Shown here: positions 6,201-14,148 of the stretch, piece by piece
How the letters are laid out: each line of letters starts with the position of its first letter
Numbering within the stretch: position 1 is the stretch's first letter
DNA from: an uncultured Micavibrio sp.
GTDB taxonomy: Bacteria; Pseudomonadota; Alphaproteobacteria; Micavibrionales; UBA1664
Length of the DNA stretch: 15,413 nucleotides
NCBI GenBank assembly: GCA_937896295.1
Contig: CALBME010000204.1
Span: forward strand, 1-15,413
Reading direction: 5' to 3'
The notes under the pieces: generated by a model
What the model saw: the letters and a program-made list of their open reading frames with translations, nothing else
The model's database searches: none
What the model was told of the DNA's origin: nothing
Translations under genes and position numbers: made by a program

Positions 6201-7607
6201 ATGCGTTTCCTGATCGCCTTTCTGTGCCTGACTTTAAGCGCCGCGCCGGTTTTGGCGCAGGATGTGGTGCCTGCCTCGTCCGAACAGATCAGGCTGTCCT
6301 ATGCCCCCGTGGTGAAGGCTGCGGCCCCCGCCGTCGTGAACGTGTTCAGCAAGCACACGGTGCAAAAAGCCGCCCTGAACAACCCGTTCGCCAACGACCC
6401 ATTTCTTTCGCAGTTTTTTCAGCAGGCCGCGCCGATGAAAAAACGGGTCGAGCAGTCGCTCGGCTCGGGCTACATCGTCGATGGCAGCGGCCTGATCGTC
6501 ACCAATGCGCATGTCATCAAAAATGCGGATGAGATCATGGTGCAGTTATCCGACGGGCGCGAATTCCCCGCCAAGTCGGTGCTGGTCGACCAGCCCAGCG
6601 ACCTTGCGCTTTTACGCATCGACCCCAAGGGGGCGAAACTGCCGACGCTTGCGCTGGCGTCATCCGACTCGCTGCAGGTCGGCGATCTTGTGCTTGCCAT
6701 CGGCAATCCGTTCGGCGTGGGACAGACAGTGACATCCGGTATCGTATCGGCCGTGGCCCGGTCGAATACCGATATCAACGATTTCGATTTCTTCATCCAG
6801 ACCGATGCCGCGATCAATCCCGGCAACTCCGGCGGGCCGCTGGTAGGCATGGATGGCAGCGTCGTCGGCGTGAATTCAGCCATTTATTCCCGTTCGGGCG
6901 GATCGCTGGGCATCGGGTTTGCCGTGCCGTCCGAAATGGTGCGCGCCGTCATTGCGGCAGACAAATCAGGACTGGTCGGCAAGCGTGGCGTGGTGCGTCC
7001 GTGGATGGGTTTCAAGGTTCAGAACATGACGTCGGATGCGGCGGCCGGTCTTGGGTTTGAATATCCGCAAGGCGCGCTTGTGGCCAGCATCGTGCCGGGC
7101 GGCCCCGCCGACAAGGCCGGCCTGAAAAGCGGGGACGTGATTTTAATGCTGGGCAACCACACGCTGCGCGATGCCGAAGAACTGCGTTACCGCATCGCCA
7201 CCATGTCCATCGGACAAAGCGCCCCTTTGAAGGTGCGGCGCGCGGGGGCCGACATGACCCTGACCTTTACGGCGGACCGCCCGGCTGAAATTCCGCCGAA
7301 AAAGCCGGTCAACGTCACCGGCACCAATCCGCTGGAGGGCACGACCCTGATCAACGTTTCGCCCGCGGTGGTGGAGGAAATGGGCCTGGTCAACCAGACG
7401 GAAGGCGTTGTGGTACAGTCAGTCAAACCCGGAACGATCGGCGCAAGGCTGGGACTTAAACCGGGTGACGGCATCATCGAGATCGGCCAGCGTGCCGTGA
7501 GCGGAACCGACAAAATCCGCGAATTGCTGCCCCTGCAGGAAGGCGCGCAGGGCTGGATCCTGAAAATCCGGCGCGACGGACAGGACAAAACCCTGATCCT
7601 GCGCTGA
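6201..7607 (+). CDS. degP: Periplasmic Do-type serine protease/chaperone with two PDZ domains
   Basis: A 468-residue secreted protease. A signal peptide (1-19) ends with APVLA before QDVV. The trypsin-like domain shows the full triad: His104 (TNAHV), Asp134 (SDLALLRI) and Ser210 (NPGNSGGPL). The stretch NNPFANDPFLSQFFQQ (about 60-75) is the Phe-rich N-terminal loop typical of Do proteases. PDZ1 is at about 282-350 (GALVASIVPGGPADKAGL) and PDZ2 at about 395-468 (GVVVQSVKPGTIGARLGL). The family degrades or holds misfolded envelope proteins. The family also includes DegQ and MucD, so the exact name is by convention. It lies at the head of the rarA-crcB-rluC group, as in other alphaproteobacteria. 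A GGGG sequence seven bases before the ATG is a weak ribosome binding site. Confidence 0.94.
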   Translation: MRFLIAFLCLTLSAAPVLAQDVVPASSEQIRLSYAPVVKAAAPAVVNVFSKHTVQKAALNNPFANDPFLSQFFQQAAPMKKRVEQSLGSGYIVDGSGLIVTNAHVIKNADEIMVQLSDGREFPAKSVLVDQPSDLALLRIDPKGAKLPTLALASSDSLQVGDLVLAIGNPFGVGQTVTSGIVSAVARSNTDINDFDFFIQTDAAINPGNSGGPLVGMDGSVVGVNSAIYSRSGGSLGIGFAVPSEMVRAVIAADKSGLVGKRGVVRPWMGFKVQNMTSDAAAGLGFEYPQGALVASIVPGGPADKAGLKSGDVILMLGNHTLRDAEELRYRIATMSIGQSAPLKVRRAGADMTLTFTADRPAEIPPKKPVNVTGTNPLEGTTLINVSPAVVEEMGLVNQTEGVVVQSVKPGTIGARLGLKPGDGIIEIGQRAVSGTDKIRELLPLQEGAQGWILKIRRDGQDKTLILR

Positions 7608-7627
7608 ACGGGTCCTTTTTCCGGGCT

Positions 7628-7655
7628 TTGTATTACCTGCAAAGAACCATATATT
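7628..7655 (+). promoter_or_regulatory. Possible promoter of rarA
   Basis: TTGTAT (7628-7633) and TATATT (7650-7655) are spaced 16 bases apart, which is acceptable for a housekeeping sigma factor. A start site about seven bases downstream would fall at or next to the rarA ATG (7663), giving a leaderless or nearly leaderless message. The -10 box also lies inside a small inverted repeat, GAACC (7644-7648) and GGTTC (7658-7662). I see no clear terminator after degP, so read-through is equally possible. Confidence 0.35.
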
Positions 7656-7662
7656 AAGGTTC

Positions 7663-8982
7663 ATGCCCCAATCACAGACGCTGTTCGAACCCTTGAAGGA
7701 CCAGGTCCGGCCCCTTGCCGACCGGCTGCGCCCGCGTACGCTGGACGATATCGTCGGACAGGATCACCTGATCGGCGCCGAGGGGCCGCTGCGCCGCATG
7801 GTCGAAAATCATGCCATGACGTCGATGATTTTATGGGGACCGCCGGGGTGCGGAAAAACCACGCTTGCGCGTATTCTGGCTGAAGGATCGGGCCTGTATT
7901 TCGTACAGCTGTCAGCAATTTTTTCCGGCGTCGGCGAACTGCGCAAGGTTTTTGAGGAAGCCAAAGGCCGCGCCGCATCGGGTCAACGGACCCTGTTGTT
8001 CGTTGATGAGATCCACCGTTTCAACAAATCGCAACAGGATGCGTTTCTGCCGTATGTCGAAGACGGCACCATTCTTCTGGTGGGCGCCACGACGGAGAAC
8101 CCATCGTTCGAACTGAATGCCGCGTTACTGTCGCGGGCTGCTGTCTTCATCCTGAACCGGCTGGACGATGCGGCGCTTGAAAACATCATAACGCGCGCCG
8201 AAGCCACGCTGGAACGGGACCTGCCCATGGATGCGCAGGCCCGCAGCAGCCTGAAGGCGATGGCCGACGGCGACGGGCGTTTTCTTCTCAATATGATCGA
8301 ACAGATCGCGGCGCAGACCAAAAAGGGCGACATCATCACGGCGGACCGGCTGTCATCCATCGTCCAGAAGCGTGCGCCGCTTTACGATAAATCGGATGAA
8401 GGCCATTACAACCTGATCAGCGCCCTGCATAAATCTGTGCGCGGGTCTGACGTTGATGCGGCGCTGTACTGGTTTTGCCGCATGCTGGACGGCGGGGAGG
8501 ATCCGCAATACATCGCCCGGCGCATGGTGCGCATGGCGGTGGAGGATATCGGCCTCGCCGCGCCGCAGGCGTTGCCGATGTGCATTTCAGCGTGGGAAAC
8601 CTATGAGCGGCTGGGGTCGCCGGAAGGCGAACTGGCGCTGGCGCAGGCGTTGATTTACCTTGCCACCGCCCCGAAATCGAACGCCGCCTACGTCGCGTAC
8701 AAGGCCGCAAAATCCGCCGCCCGCACGCATGGCTCGCTGATGCCGCCCAAGCATATTTTGAACGCACCGACCAAGCTGATGAAAGAGATCGGTTACGGCG
8801 CAGAATATGTATACGACCCGGATACGGAAGACGGTTTTTCGGGCCAGAATTATTTCCCCGAAGCCATGAAACGTGAACAGTTTTATGATCCGCGCGGCCT
8901 TGGTTTTGAAAAGGACCTCAAATCGCGTATTGCTGAATGGGCGCAGATGCGCACGCAAAAACAAAAGGCAGGAAAAGCATGA
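7663..8982 (+). CDS. rarA: Replication-associated recombination protein A (AAA+ ATPase)
   Basis: A 439-residue cytoplasmic AAA+ ATPase of the RarA/MgsA/WRNIP1 family, which acts at stalled replication forks with single-strand binding protein and RecA. Walker A is GPPGCGKT (59-66), Walker B ends DEIH (115-118) in LLFVDEIHRFNKSQQD, the sensor is GATTENPS (141-148), and the arginine finger lies in LLSR (158). The C-terminal part carries the family oligomerisation region, including SVRGSDVDAALYW and RRMVRMAVEDIGLA. Length and order are complete. The stop codon overlaps the crcB ATG (ATGA), so the genes are translationally coupled. The AAGG five bases before the ATG is a weak ribosome binding site. 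Confidence 0.96.
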   Translation: MPQSQTLFEPLKDQVRPLADRLRPRTLDDIVGQDHLIGAEGPLRRMVENHAMTSMILWGPPGCGKTTLARILAEGSGLYFVQLSAIFSGVGELRKVFEEAKGRAASGQRTLLFVDEIHRFNKSQQDAFLPYVEDGTILLVGATTENPSFELNAALLSRAAVFILNRLDDAALENIITRAEATLERDLPMDAQARSSLKAMADGDGRFLLNMIEQIAAQTKKGDIITADRLSSIVQKRAPLYDKSDEGHYNLISALHKSVRGSDVDAALYWFCRMLDGGEDPQYIARRMVRMAVEDIGLAAPQALPMCISAWETYERLGSPEGELALAQALIYLATAPKSNAAYVAYKAAKSAARTHGSLMPPKHILNAPTKLMKEIGYGAEYVYDPDTEDGFSGQNYFPEAMKREQFYDPRGLGFEKDLKSRIAEWAQMRTQKQKAGKA

Positions 8983-9341
8983 ATGCGATCTGGGTTGCCC
9001 TTGGCGGCGGTATCGGCGCGGCGGCGCGTTACGGCGTCAACATCGGCGCGACGCGGTTTCTGGGCATGGCATTTCCTTACGGTACACTGATCATCAACAT
9101 TCTGGGCAGCCTTGCGATGGGTCTCGTGATCGGGGCGTTTGCAACGCGGGAGACCGATCCTGCGCTCAAGCTTTTCCTGACCACCGGCATTCTGGGTGGG
9201 TTCACGACGTTTTCAGCTTTTTCACTCGAGACTGTAATGCTGTACGAACGCAAGCCCGTCCTTGCGGTTTTATACGTCGCAGCCAGTGTTTTTCTTTCCA
9301 TCGGCGCATGTATCGTGGGTTTAAAAATCCATGCGCGTTAA
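8979..9341 (+). CDS. crcB: Fluoride channel/exporter CrcB (Fluc)
   Basis: A 120-residue integral membrane protein with four hydrophobic helices that exports fluoride as a dual-topology dimer. Family motifs are all visible: GGGIGAAARYGVN (about 9-21), the pore segment GTLIINILGSLAMG (about 36-49) with its key Asn, and GILGGFTTFSAFSLE (about 70-84), which supplies the TTFS sodium/phenylalanine region. The ATG at 8979 overlaps the rarA stop and has AGGAAA at 8970-8975 as ribosome binding site; a longer frame upstream of it is only read-through of the rarA region. The 3' end overlaps rluC by 11 bases. No fluoride riboswitch lies in front, since the gene is embedded in an operon. Confidence 0.95.
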   Translation: MNAIWVALGGGIGAAARYGVNIGATRFLGMAFPYGTLIINILGSLAMGLVIGAFATRETDPALKLFLTTGILGGFTTFSAFSLETVMLYERKPVLAVLYVAASVFLSIGACIVGLKIHAR

Positions 9342-10233
9342 GGACGACGACGACGGCGCGCGGCTGGATCGCTGGCTGAAAAAGCATTATCCGCACATTC
9401 CGTTCGGGCAGATGCAGAAAATCATCCGCACGGGGCAGATCCGCATCGACGGCAAACGCGCCAAGGGTGACGCACGGCTTGCGGCAGGGTCCGAACTGCG
9501 TCTGCCACCGATGCTGATGAACGCGGAAGTGTCGGAGAAGGCGGCCGATGCGAAGGACCACGCGTTCATCAAAAACCTGGTCGTGTACGAAGATGATGAC
9601 ATCGTCGTGATCAACAAGCCTGCCGGTCTTGCGGTACAGGGCGGGTCCGGCATTACCCGCCATGTCGACGGCATGCTGGACGGGCTTGCCGGAGCCAGCG
9701 GTGTACGCCCACGCCTTGTACACCGGCTGGATAAGGATACGTCCGGACTTTTGCTGCTGGCGCGATCGGCCAAGGCGGCACGCAACCTGGCCGATTCATT
9801 CGCAGGACGGGACATCGAAAAGATCTATCTGGCGATCTGCGCGCCGGGGCCGGTGGCCGATATGGGGCGCATCGACGCACCGCTGGCCAAGGGCATGGCG
9901 GGCCCGGATCTTGAAAAGATGATGGCCGACCACGACGCGGGCAAGGCAGCCGTGACCGATTACCGGGTCCTCGCCCGGGGCGAACAGGCGGCGCTGGTGG
10001 AGTTCACCCCCCTGACGGGGCGTACCCACCAGATCCGGGTCCATGCGGCCCATATCGGCGCCCCGTTATGGGGGGACATCAAGTATGGCGGCACGGGCAA
10101 AGGCCGGTTTTACCTTCATGCCCGCAAGCTGACCCTGATCCATCCGAAAACAGGCAAGGATATTACCCTGGAGGCCCCGGTTTCCCCGGATTTCAGGTCC
10201 AAGTGCCAGGCGCTTTTCATCCCCTTCAAGTGA
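9331..10233 (+). CDS. rluC: 23S rRNA pseudouridine synthase, RluA/RluC family
   Basis: A 300-residue RNA-modifying enzyme. The N-terminal S4 RNA-binding domain (about 1-60: DGARLDRWLKKH, IRTGQIRIDGKRAK) is followed by the catalytic domain with VVINKPAGLAVQGG (about 92-105) and the active-site Asp134 in HRLDKDTSGLLLLA. TGRTHQIRVHAAHIG and GDIKYGG are further family motifs near the C-terminus. The S4 domain excludes RluA and RsuA types; RluC (23S sites 955, 2504, 2580 in E. coli) is more likely than RluD because of the operon position, but the target cannot be read directly. It overlaps crcB by 11 bases, indicating coupling. Confidence 0.93.
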   Translation: MRVKDDDDGARLDRWLKKHYPHIPFGQMQKIIRTGQIRIDGKRAKGDARLAAGSELRLPPMLMNAEVSEKAADAKDHAFIKNLVVYEDDDIVVINKPAGLAVQGGSGITRHVDGMLDGLAGASGVRPRLVHRLDKDTSGLLLLARSAKAARNLADSFAGRDIEKIYLAICAPGPVADMGRIDAPLAKGMAGPDLEKMMADHDAGKAAVTDYRVLARGEQAALVEFTPLTGRTHQIRVHAAHIGAPLWGDIKYGGTGKGRFYLHARKLTLIHPKTGKDITLEAPVSPDFRSKCQALFIPFK

Positions 10234-10272
10234 AGGTATACTTTTCATCGTCTTTAGGAGCTGGCCCCGCCG

Positions 10273-11064
10273 ATGAAATCCCCCGTCAACGAAACCTTCC
10301 TGACCATCGTCAGCCTGGTCATTGCCGTCGCTGCCGCAGCCGTGGGTGGCATTTACCTGCTGTCCCGTTACGAATATGTCGAGCCGGGGCACGACTACCT
10401 GGTCATGGGGTATGTGGCCGCGTGCTTCGTACTGTTTTTCGGCATCCGCCTCTGGAACATTCCGCTGTTTGTCATCGCGCTGCTGGCCATGGGCGGCGTG
10501 CAGACCTATGCCAACCTGAAATTCGACTGGCGCGAGGAATATATCGAATCCGCCAAGGCCGGCCGCCCCTTCGCGCTGGAAGAATACATCGACAAATATC
10601 CGACCTACGAAGAACACCTGTTCAAGATTCTGGAAGCGCCGGACTGGGTCGGTTTCAATGAAGACTGCGTCCAGCCCGCCCTTGCCAACAAGCCCATGGC
10701 CGGACAGTGCGGCACGCTGGATACCATCACCGAGTATTACCACATCGATATCAAGAGCACGATGACCGCGTATTATGCGCGCATGAAGAACACCGCCAAG
10801 CAGATCCAGGCCGGCAAGCTGAACAAGCGCAGCGCCTACATCACCTGCCTTGCGGCCAAGACGTGCGCGACCATCCCGCTTCTGCCCAAGGGTGTCGACG
10901 CCAACAAGATCGATCCGACGGGCCGCGACTATATCGAGGTGCGGGAGGCTTTCTGGTCCATCGTCAACGACAAGCGCATGTCCGCCAGCGCGTGCAACCT
11001 GACGACGCTTTGCAAGGCACTGGTCACGATGCGCGCGGTCGATCCCAAGCGCCTGCCGTTCTAA
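10273..11064 (+). CDS. Three-helix membrane protein with six-cysteine soluble domain, unknown
   Basis: A 263-residue protein I cannot assign. Three hydrophobic helices lie at about 9-30, 43-61 and 63-79; the remaining 180 residues are soluble. With the N-terminus inside, the soluble domain would face the periplasm. That domain has exactly six Cys: 132, 146, 192, 198, 241 and 247, with two C-x5-C pairs (CLAAKTC and CNLTTLC). This suggests three disulfides, which supports a periplasmic location; both are inferences. After each C-x5-C there is a loosely similar stretch containing VD, hinting at a repeated unit. The ribosome binding site AGGAG (10256-10260) is clear but 12 bases from the ATG. It stands between rluC and atp12, where alphaproteobacteria usually carry a HAD-family hydrolase gene. 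Codon use matches the neighbours. Confidence 0.88.
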   Translation: MKSPVNETFLTIVSLVIAVAAAAVGGIYLLSRYEYVEPGHDYLVMGYVAACFVLFFGIRLWNIPLFVIALLAMGGVQTYANLKFDWREEYIESAKAGRPFALEEYIDKYPTYEEHLFKILEAPDWVGFNEDCVQPALANKPMAGQCGTLDTITEYYHIDIKSTMTAYYARMKNTAKQIQAGKLNKRSAYITCLAAKTCATIPLLPKGVDANKIDPTGRDYIEVREAFWSIVNDKRMSASACNLTTLCKALVTMRAVDPKRLPF

Positions 11065-11073
11065 GCCACCGAC

Positions 11074-11784
11074 ATGAACCGTTTTTATAAAGACGTCGCC
11101 ACAGGCCCCGCCATAGGCGGAGGCTTTGCCGTCCTGCTGGACGGGCGGCCGGTGCGGACGCCAGACAAGTCGCTGATGGCGGCGCCGACGGAAAAACTGG
11201 CCGCGCTTGTCGCCGCCGAATGGGATGCGCAGGGCGATACCGTCATAGCGGCCAGCATGCCCCTGACGCAGCTTCTGACCACCACGATCGACCGCAAGGC
11301 CCTGCGTGCACAGATCGAGGCCGAGATGATGCCCTATCTGAACGGCGATCTTTTATGTTATCGCGCGGATGAACCCGAAGCGCTGGTGGCCGAGCAGGAC
11401 ATGCTGTGGAACCCGTGGCTGGACTGGTTCGCCGACCGGTACGGGGTCAGCCTTCTGACTACCAACACCCTTGTCCGCCTGGACCAGCCCGACGCCGCCC
11501 ACACAGCGGTGCGTGCCGCCGTCAGCGCAATGGACGATCACATGTTTACAGCCATGCATACGGCGGTTTCCATGACAGGATCCATGGTTCTTGGCCTTGC
11601 GCTGACCCAAGGGGCGATTACGCCCGAAGATGCGATGCGTGCCGCGCTGTGCGAGGAATTCTTCTACGAACGCATTCACGACCTGGAACGCCACGGGCTG
11701 GACCCGATCGAGGAAAAGCGGCGCGCGTCACTCGCGCGCGATCTTGCGGCGGTGCGCGATTATATTACAGCCACCAGCTCTTGA
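11074..11784 (+). CDS. atp12: ATP12-family F1-ATPase assembly chaperone
   Basis: A 236-residue soluble protein of the ATP12 family, which in mitochondria binds the F1 alpha subunit until it assembles with beta. The family occurs in mitochondria and alphaproteobacteria, so it is also a marker of the host group. Visible signatures: the start FYKDVATGPAIGGGFAVLLD (about 4-23), RPVRTPDKSLMAAPT (about 25-39), AAEWDAQGDTV (about 47-57), MPLTQLLTTTID (about 62-73), LLCYRAD (about 93-99), and EEFFYERIHDLERHGLD (about 194-210). It begins nine bases after the preceding stop with no evident Shine-Dalgarno, so coupled translation is likely. Its last 20 bases overlap the convergent minus-strand gene. Confidence 0.93.
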   Translation: MNRFYKDVATGPAIGGGFAVLLDGRPVRTPDKSLMAAPTEKLAALVAAEWDAQGDTVIAASMPLTQLLTTTIDRKALRAQIEAEMMPYLNGDLLCYRADEPEALVAEQDMLWNPWLDWFADRYGVSLLTTNTLVRLDQPDAAHTAVRAAVSAMDDHMFTAMHTAVSMTGSMVLGLALTQGAITPEDAMRAALCEEFFYERIHDLERHGLDPIEEKRRASLARDLAAVRDYITATSS

Positions 11785-12292
11785 CGTTGGGTATGAGCCG
11801 GCCTTTTTCAGAAAGGCGATATCCCTTGATATAACGCGCGATCGCGTAGAGGGCGATGGGGCCGAAACAGCCCACCCGGTTCCAGAACATCAGGCGGCCA
11901 TTGCGTTCATAAAAGCCGTCCATCGTGGTGCGTACCATTTCCTGCGTGGCGGTCTTGTTTTCAAGCGCCCTTGTCATCTCATCGATTCCGGTGGCATCCG
12001 CATGGCTTGAAAATATGGTGCTGGCCACGATGGCGGCGATCAGACTGAACAGCAGCGTCAGGCCCAACGTGCGGCGAATCCAGCGCGTGTGGTTTTCAAA
12101 CAACGGATTCTGATTCCGGCGGCGTAACTTGATGTTCCATACCAGCCCGCAAATCAGAAGCAGCAAGCCCAGTATGCTCATGTAAAAATCGAGAAAAAAC
12201 ACCACGATCATGCCCAGAATCAGCACGCCATAGCATTTGATCAGGCTGGAGGTATCGATCGTCAGATCGGCTGCGGGCATTTCCGTTGTCAT
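11765..12292 (-). CDS. DUF4870-like small membrane protein
   Basis: A 175-residue integral membrane protein with hydrophobic segments at about 21-38, 39-54, 76-95 and 138-154. HTRWIRRTLGLTLLFSLI (about 68-85) and the C-terminal end ARYIKGYRLSEKGRLIPN then KSWWL match the pattern of a group of uncharacterised membrane proteins usually labelled DUF4870, with an H-x-(Y/W)-x-I-R-T motif and a Trp-Leu ending. I chose the ATG at 12292, one base after the mutL stop, because an upstream TTG at 12319 would overlap mutL by 26 bases. A charged loop between helices 3 and 4 (about 97-136) is longer than usual. Its function is unknown. It is probably co-transcribed with mutL, and its 3' end overlaps atp12 by 20 bases on the opposite strand. 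Confidence 0.82.
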   Translation of the reverse strand: MTTEMPAADLTIDTSSLIKCYGVLILGMIVVFFLDFYMSILGLLLLICGLVWNIKLRRRNQNPLFENHTRWIRRTLGLTLLFSLIAAIVASTIFSSHADATGIDEMTRALENKTATQEMVRTTMDGFYERNGRLMFWNRVGCFGPIALYAIARYIKGYRLSEKGRLIPNVKSWWL

Positions 12293-12293
12293 G

Positions 12294-14084
12294 TCATCGT
12301 CTCGCGAAAAGTTTTTCAAGGTCGTTCAGGGACAGGGTTACGTGCGTCGGGCGGCCATGATTGCACTGGCCCGATAAGGGCGTTTCTTCCATCTGGCGCA
12401 ACAGGGCGTTCATTTCATCGGCATTCAGGGTGCGCCCGGCGCGGACAGACCAGTGACATGCCTGCCGCGCCAGCAGGGCCAGCAATGCGTCGCGCAGTGC
12501 CTCACCCCCACCGCCATCGGCAAGCTGATCGGCCAGATCGTTCAGCAGTGCGTGGGTGTCCACCTTGTCACCGAAACGCGCGGGCATTTCGCGTACCGCG
12601 ATGCTGCCCTCGCCAAAGGCGTCGATGATCAGGCCGAATTCGGCCAGAAGTCCGGCATTTTCAAGCAACAGGGCGGCATTGTCCGCATCGATATTGACGA
12701 TATCGGGTACCAGTAGAGGTTGGCGTCTGATACCCCCGTCCGCGATGTCTTTCTTCAGTTTCTCATAGACGATACGTTCATGCGCCGCGTGCTGGTCGAC
12801 GATCGTCATCCCCTCGCCCGTCTGCGCAACAATATAGGTGGTATGAATCTGCGCCTTTGCCGCGCCCAGCGGATGCAGTGGCAGTGCAGGCGGCGCTGTT
12901 ACCCCGCTATCCTGCACATTGTCATTCCCCACACTCAGGGGTGCCGGCGATGGTTCAGCGGGGATGACCGGCACGGCTGTACGCGCCTGCGGCGTCCAGT
13001 TCGACAGTCCTGAAAAAGGCGTTTCATGCACCGCGCGGCGCGTGGCCAGCGGTTCCTGCATGAAGACATCCATGTTCGGGCGCGTGGCGCTGCGCGTACT
13101 ATGCGCCTGAAGCGCCTGCTGAATGGTGGAGACGAGCAAGCCCCGGATCATAGATGGATCGCGGAAGCGCACCTCCTGTTTCTGCGGATGAACGTTGATA
13201 TCCACGCTTTCAGGCGGGACATCGATAAACAAAACGGCCACCGGGTAACGCCCGCCCATCATCGTATCGGCATACGCCCCTTTCAGTGCGCCCATCAACA
13301 GTCGGTCGCGCACGGGACGGTTATTGACGAACAGATACTGGTGCAGGGAATTGGCGCGTGAAAACGTGGGCAGCCCCGCATAACCATGCAGGCGCAGATC
13401 GCCGCGGGTCGCTTCCAGCATCATGGACGCTGCGTTGAAGCCATCACCAATGATCTGTTCCACCCGCATCAGGCCGTCAGCCACGGGCGCGCAGGCCAGC
13501 GCGCTGCGCCCATCGACCGTCAGGGAAAAGCGCACCTGCGGATGCGCCAGCGCAAGGCGTGCCATCACGCCCTTTACGGCGGTGGTTTCAGCAAGATCCC
13601 CGCGCAGGAATTTCAGGCGTGCCGGCGTCGCATAAAAAAGGTCGCGCACTTCGACGCGCGTGCCGGCGGTTCGCGCAGCGGGCTGCACGGGGTTGATGCG
13701 ACCGCCTTCAACCGTGATCTGCCAGCCGTCATTGCTCCCACGCGCGCGCGATACAATGGAAAGACGCGCAACGGCACCGATGGATGGCAACGCCTCGCCC
13801 CGGAAACCAAAGGTCATGATGTTGACCAGGTCATCTTCGGGCAGTTTGGAGGTCGCGTGACGCTGGACCGCGAGTTTCAAGTCGCCATCACTCATGCCAT
13901 GGCCGTCGTCATCGACGGACAGATATGATTTTCCGCCCTCACGAATATCGACGGCAACGGTCCGGGCTCCGGCATCAAGCGCGTTTTCCACGAGTTCCCG
14001 CACGCAGGCGGCCGGATTTTCGACAACCTCGCCCGCCGCGATGCGGTTGATCAGATAATCGGGCAGCTGGCGAATGGCGGGCAT
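12294..14084 (-). CDS. mutL: DNA mismatch repair protein MutL (endonuclease type)
   Basis: A 596-residue GHKL ATPase that links MutS mismatch recognition to strand removal. N-terminal ATPase motifs: catalytic Glu30 and Asn34 in RELVENALDAGA, DDDGHGM (58-64), GFRGEALPSIG (93-103), and the transducer NNRPVRDRLL and VDINVHPQKQEVRF. The segment at 20-27 reads VVENPAAC where most MutL have VVERPAS. A Pro/Ala linker spans about 345-405. The C-terminal dimerisation domain carries DQHAAHERIVYE (Asp430 to Glu441), the metal-binding DQHA-x2-E-x4-E motif of nicking MutL proteins, along with ACHWSVRAG and CNHGRP. The protein should therefore nick DNA itself and not need MutH, unlike E. coli. The start ATG at 14084 gives the standard beginning MPAIRQLPD. 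The DUF4870-like gene follows one base after the stop. Confidence 0.96.
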   Translation of the reverse strand: MPAIRQLPDYLINRIAAGEVVENPAACVRELVENALDAGARTVAVDIREGGKSYLSVDDDGHGMSDGDLKLAVQRHATSKLPEDDLVNIMTFGFRGEALPSIGAVARLSIVSRARGSNDGWQITVEGGRINPVQPAARTAGTRVEVRDLFYATPARLKFLRGDLAETTAVKGVMARLALAHPQVRFSLTVDGRSALACAPVADGLMRVEQIIGDGFNAASMMLEATRGDLRLHGYAGLPTFSRANSLHQYLFVNNRPVRDRLLMGALKGAYADTMMGGRYPVAVLFIDVPPESVDINVHPQKQEVRFRDPSMIRGLLVSTIQQALQAHSTRSATRPNMDVFMQEPLATRRAVHETPFSGLSNWTPQARTAVPVIPAEPSPAPLSVGNDNVQDSGVTAPPALPLHPLGAAKAQIHTTYIVAQTGEGMTIVDQHAAHERIVYEKLKKDIADGGIRRQPLLVPDIVNIDADNAALLLENAGLLAEFGLIIDAFGEGSIAVREMPARFGDKVDTHALLNDLADQLADGGGGEALRDALLALLARQACHWSVRAGRTLNADEMNALLRQMEETPLSGQCNHGRPTHVTLSLNDLEKLFARR

Positions 14085-14125
14085 GGCCAGCAGTTCAGCA
14101 TGCCGATGCCGTTAAAATCAACGTT

Positions 14126-14148
14126 CAAATGGCGGTTATCCGCCGTTT
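14126..14148 (-). terminator. Hairpin after the pentapeptide-repeat gene
   Basis: GGCGG (14131-14135) and CCGCC (14140-14144) enclose a four-base loop. On the minus strand the hairpin follows the stop of the pentapeptide gene at once and is followed by ATTTG, a poor T run; on the plus strand it is followed by GTTTTT. Its position fits a terminator between this gene and mutL, possibly bidirectional, but its strength on the minus strand is doubtful. Confidence 0.5.

Noticed and set aside
7608..7640. Possible terminator after the Do protease (GGGTCCTTTTTCCGGG)
   Set aside because: The arms do not pair well enough and no T run follows, so I do not call it a terminator.
8937..8978. Upstream extension of CrcB
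   Set aside because: It lies inside rarA, adds a hydrophilic tail, and the ATG at 8979 has a good AGGAAA site and the ATGA overlap typical of coupled genes.
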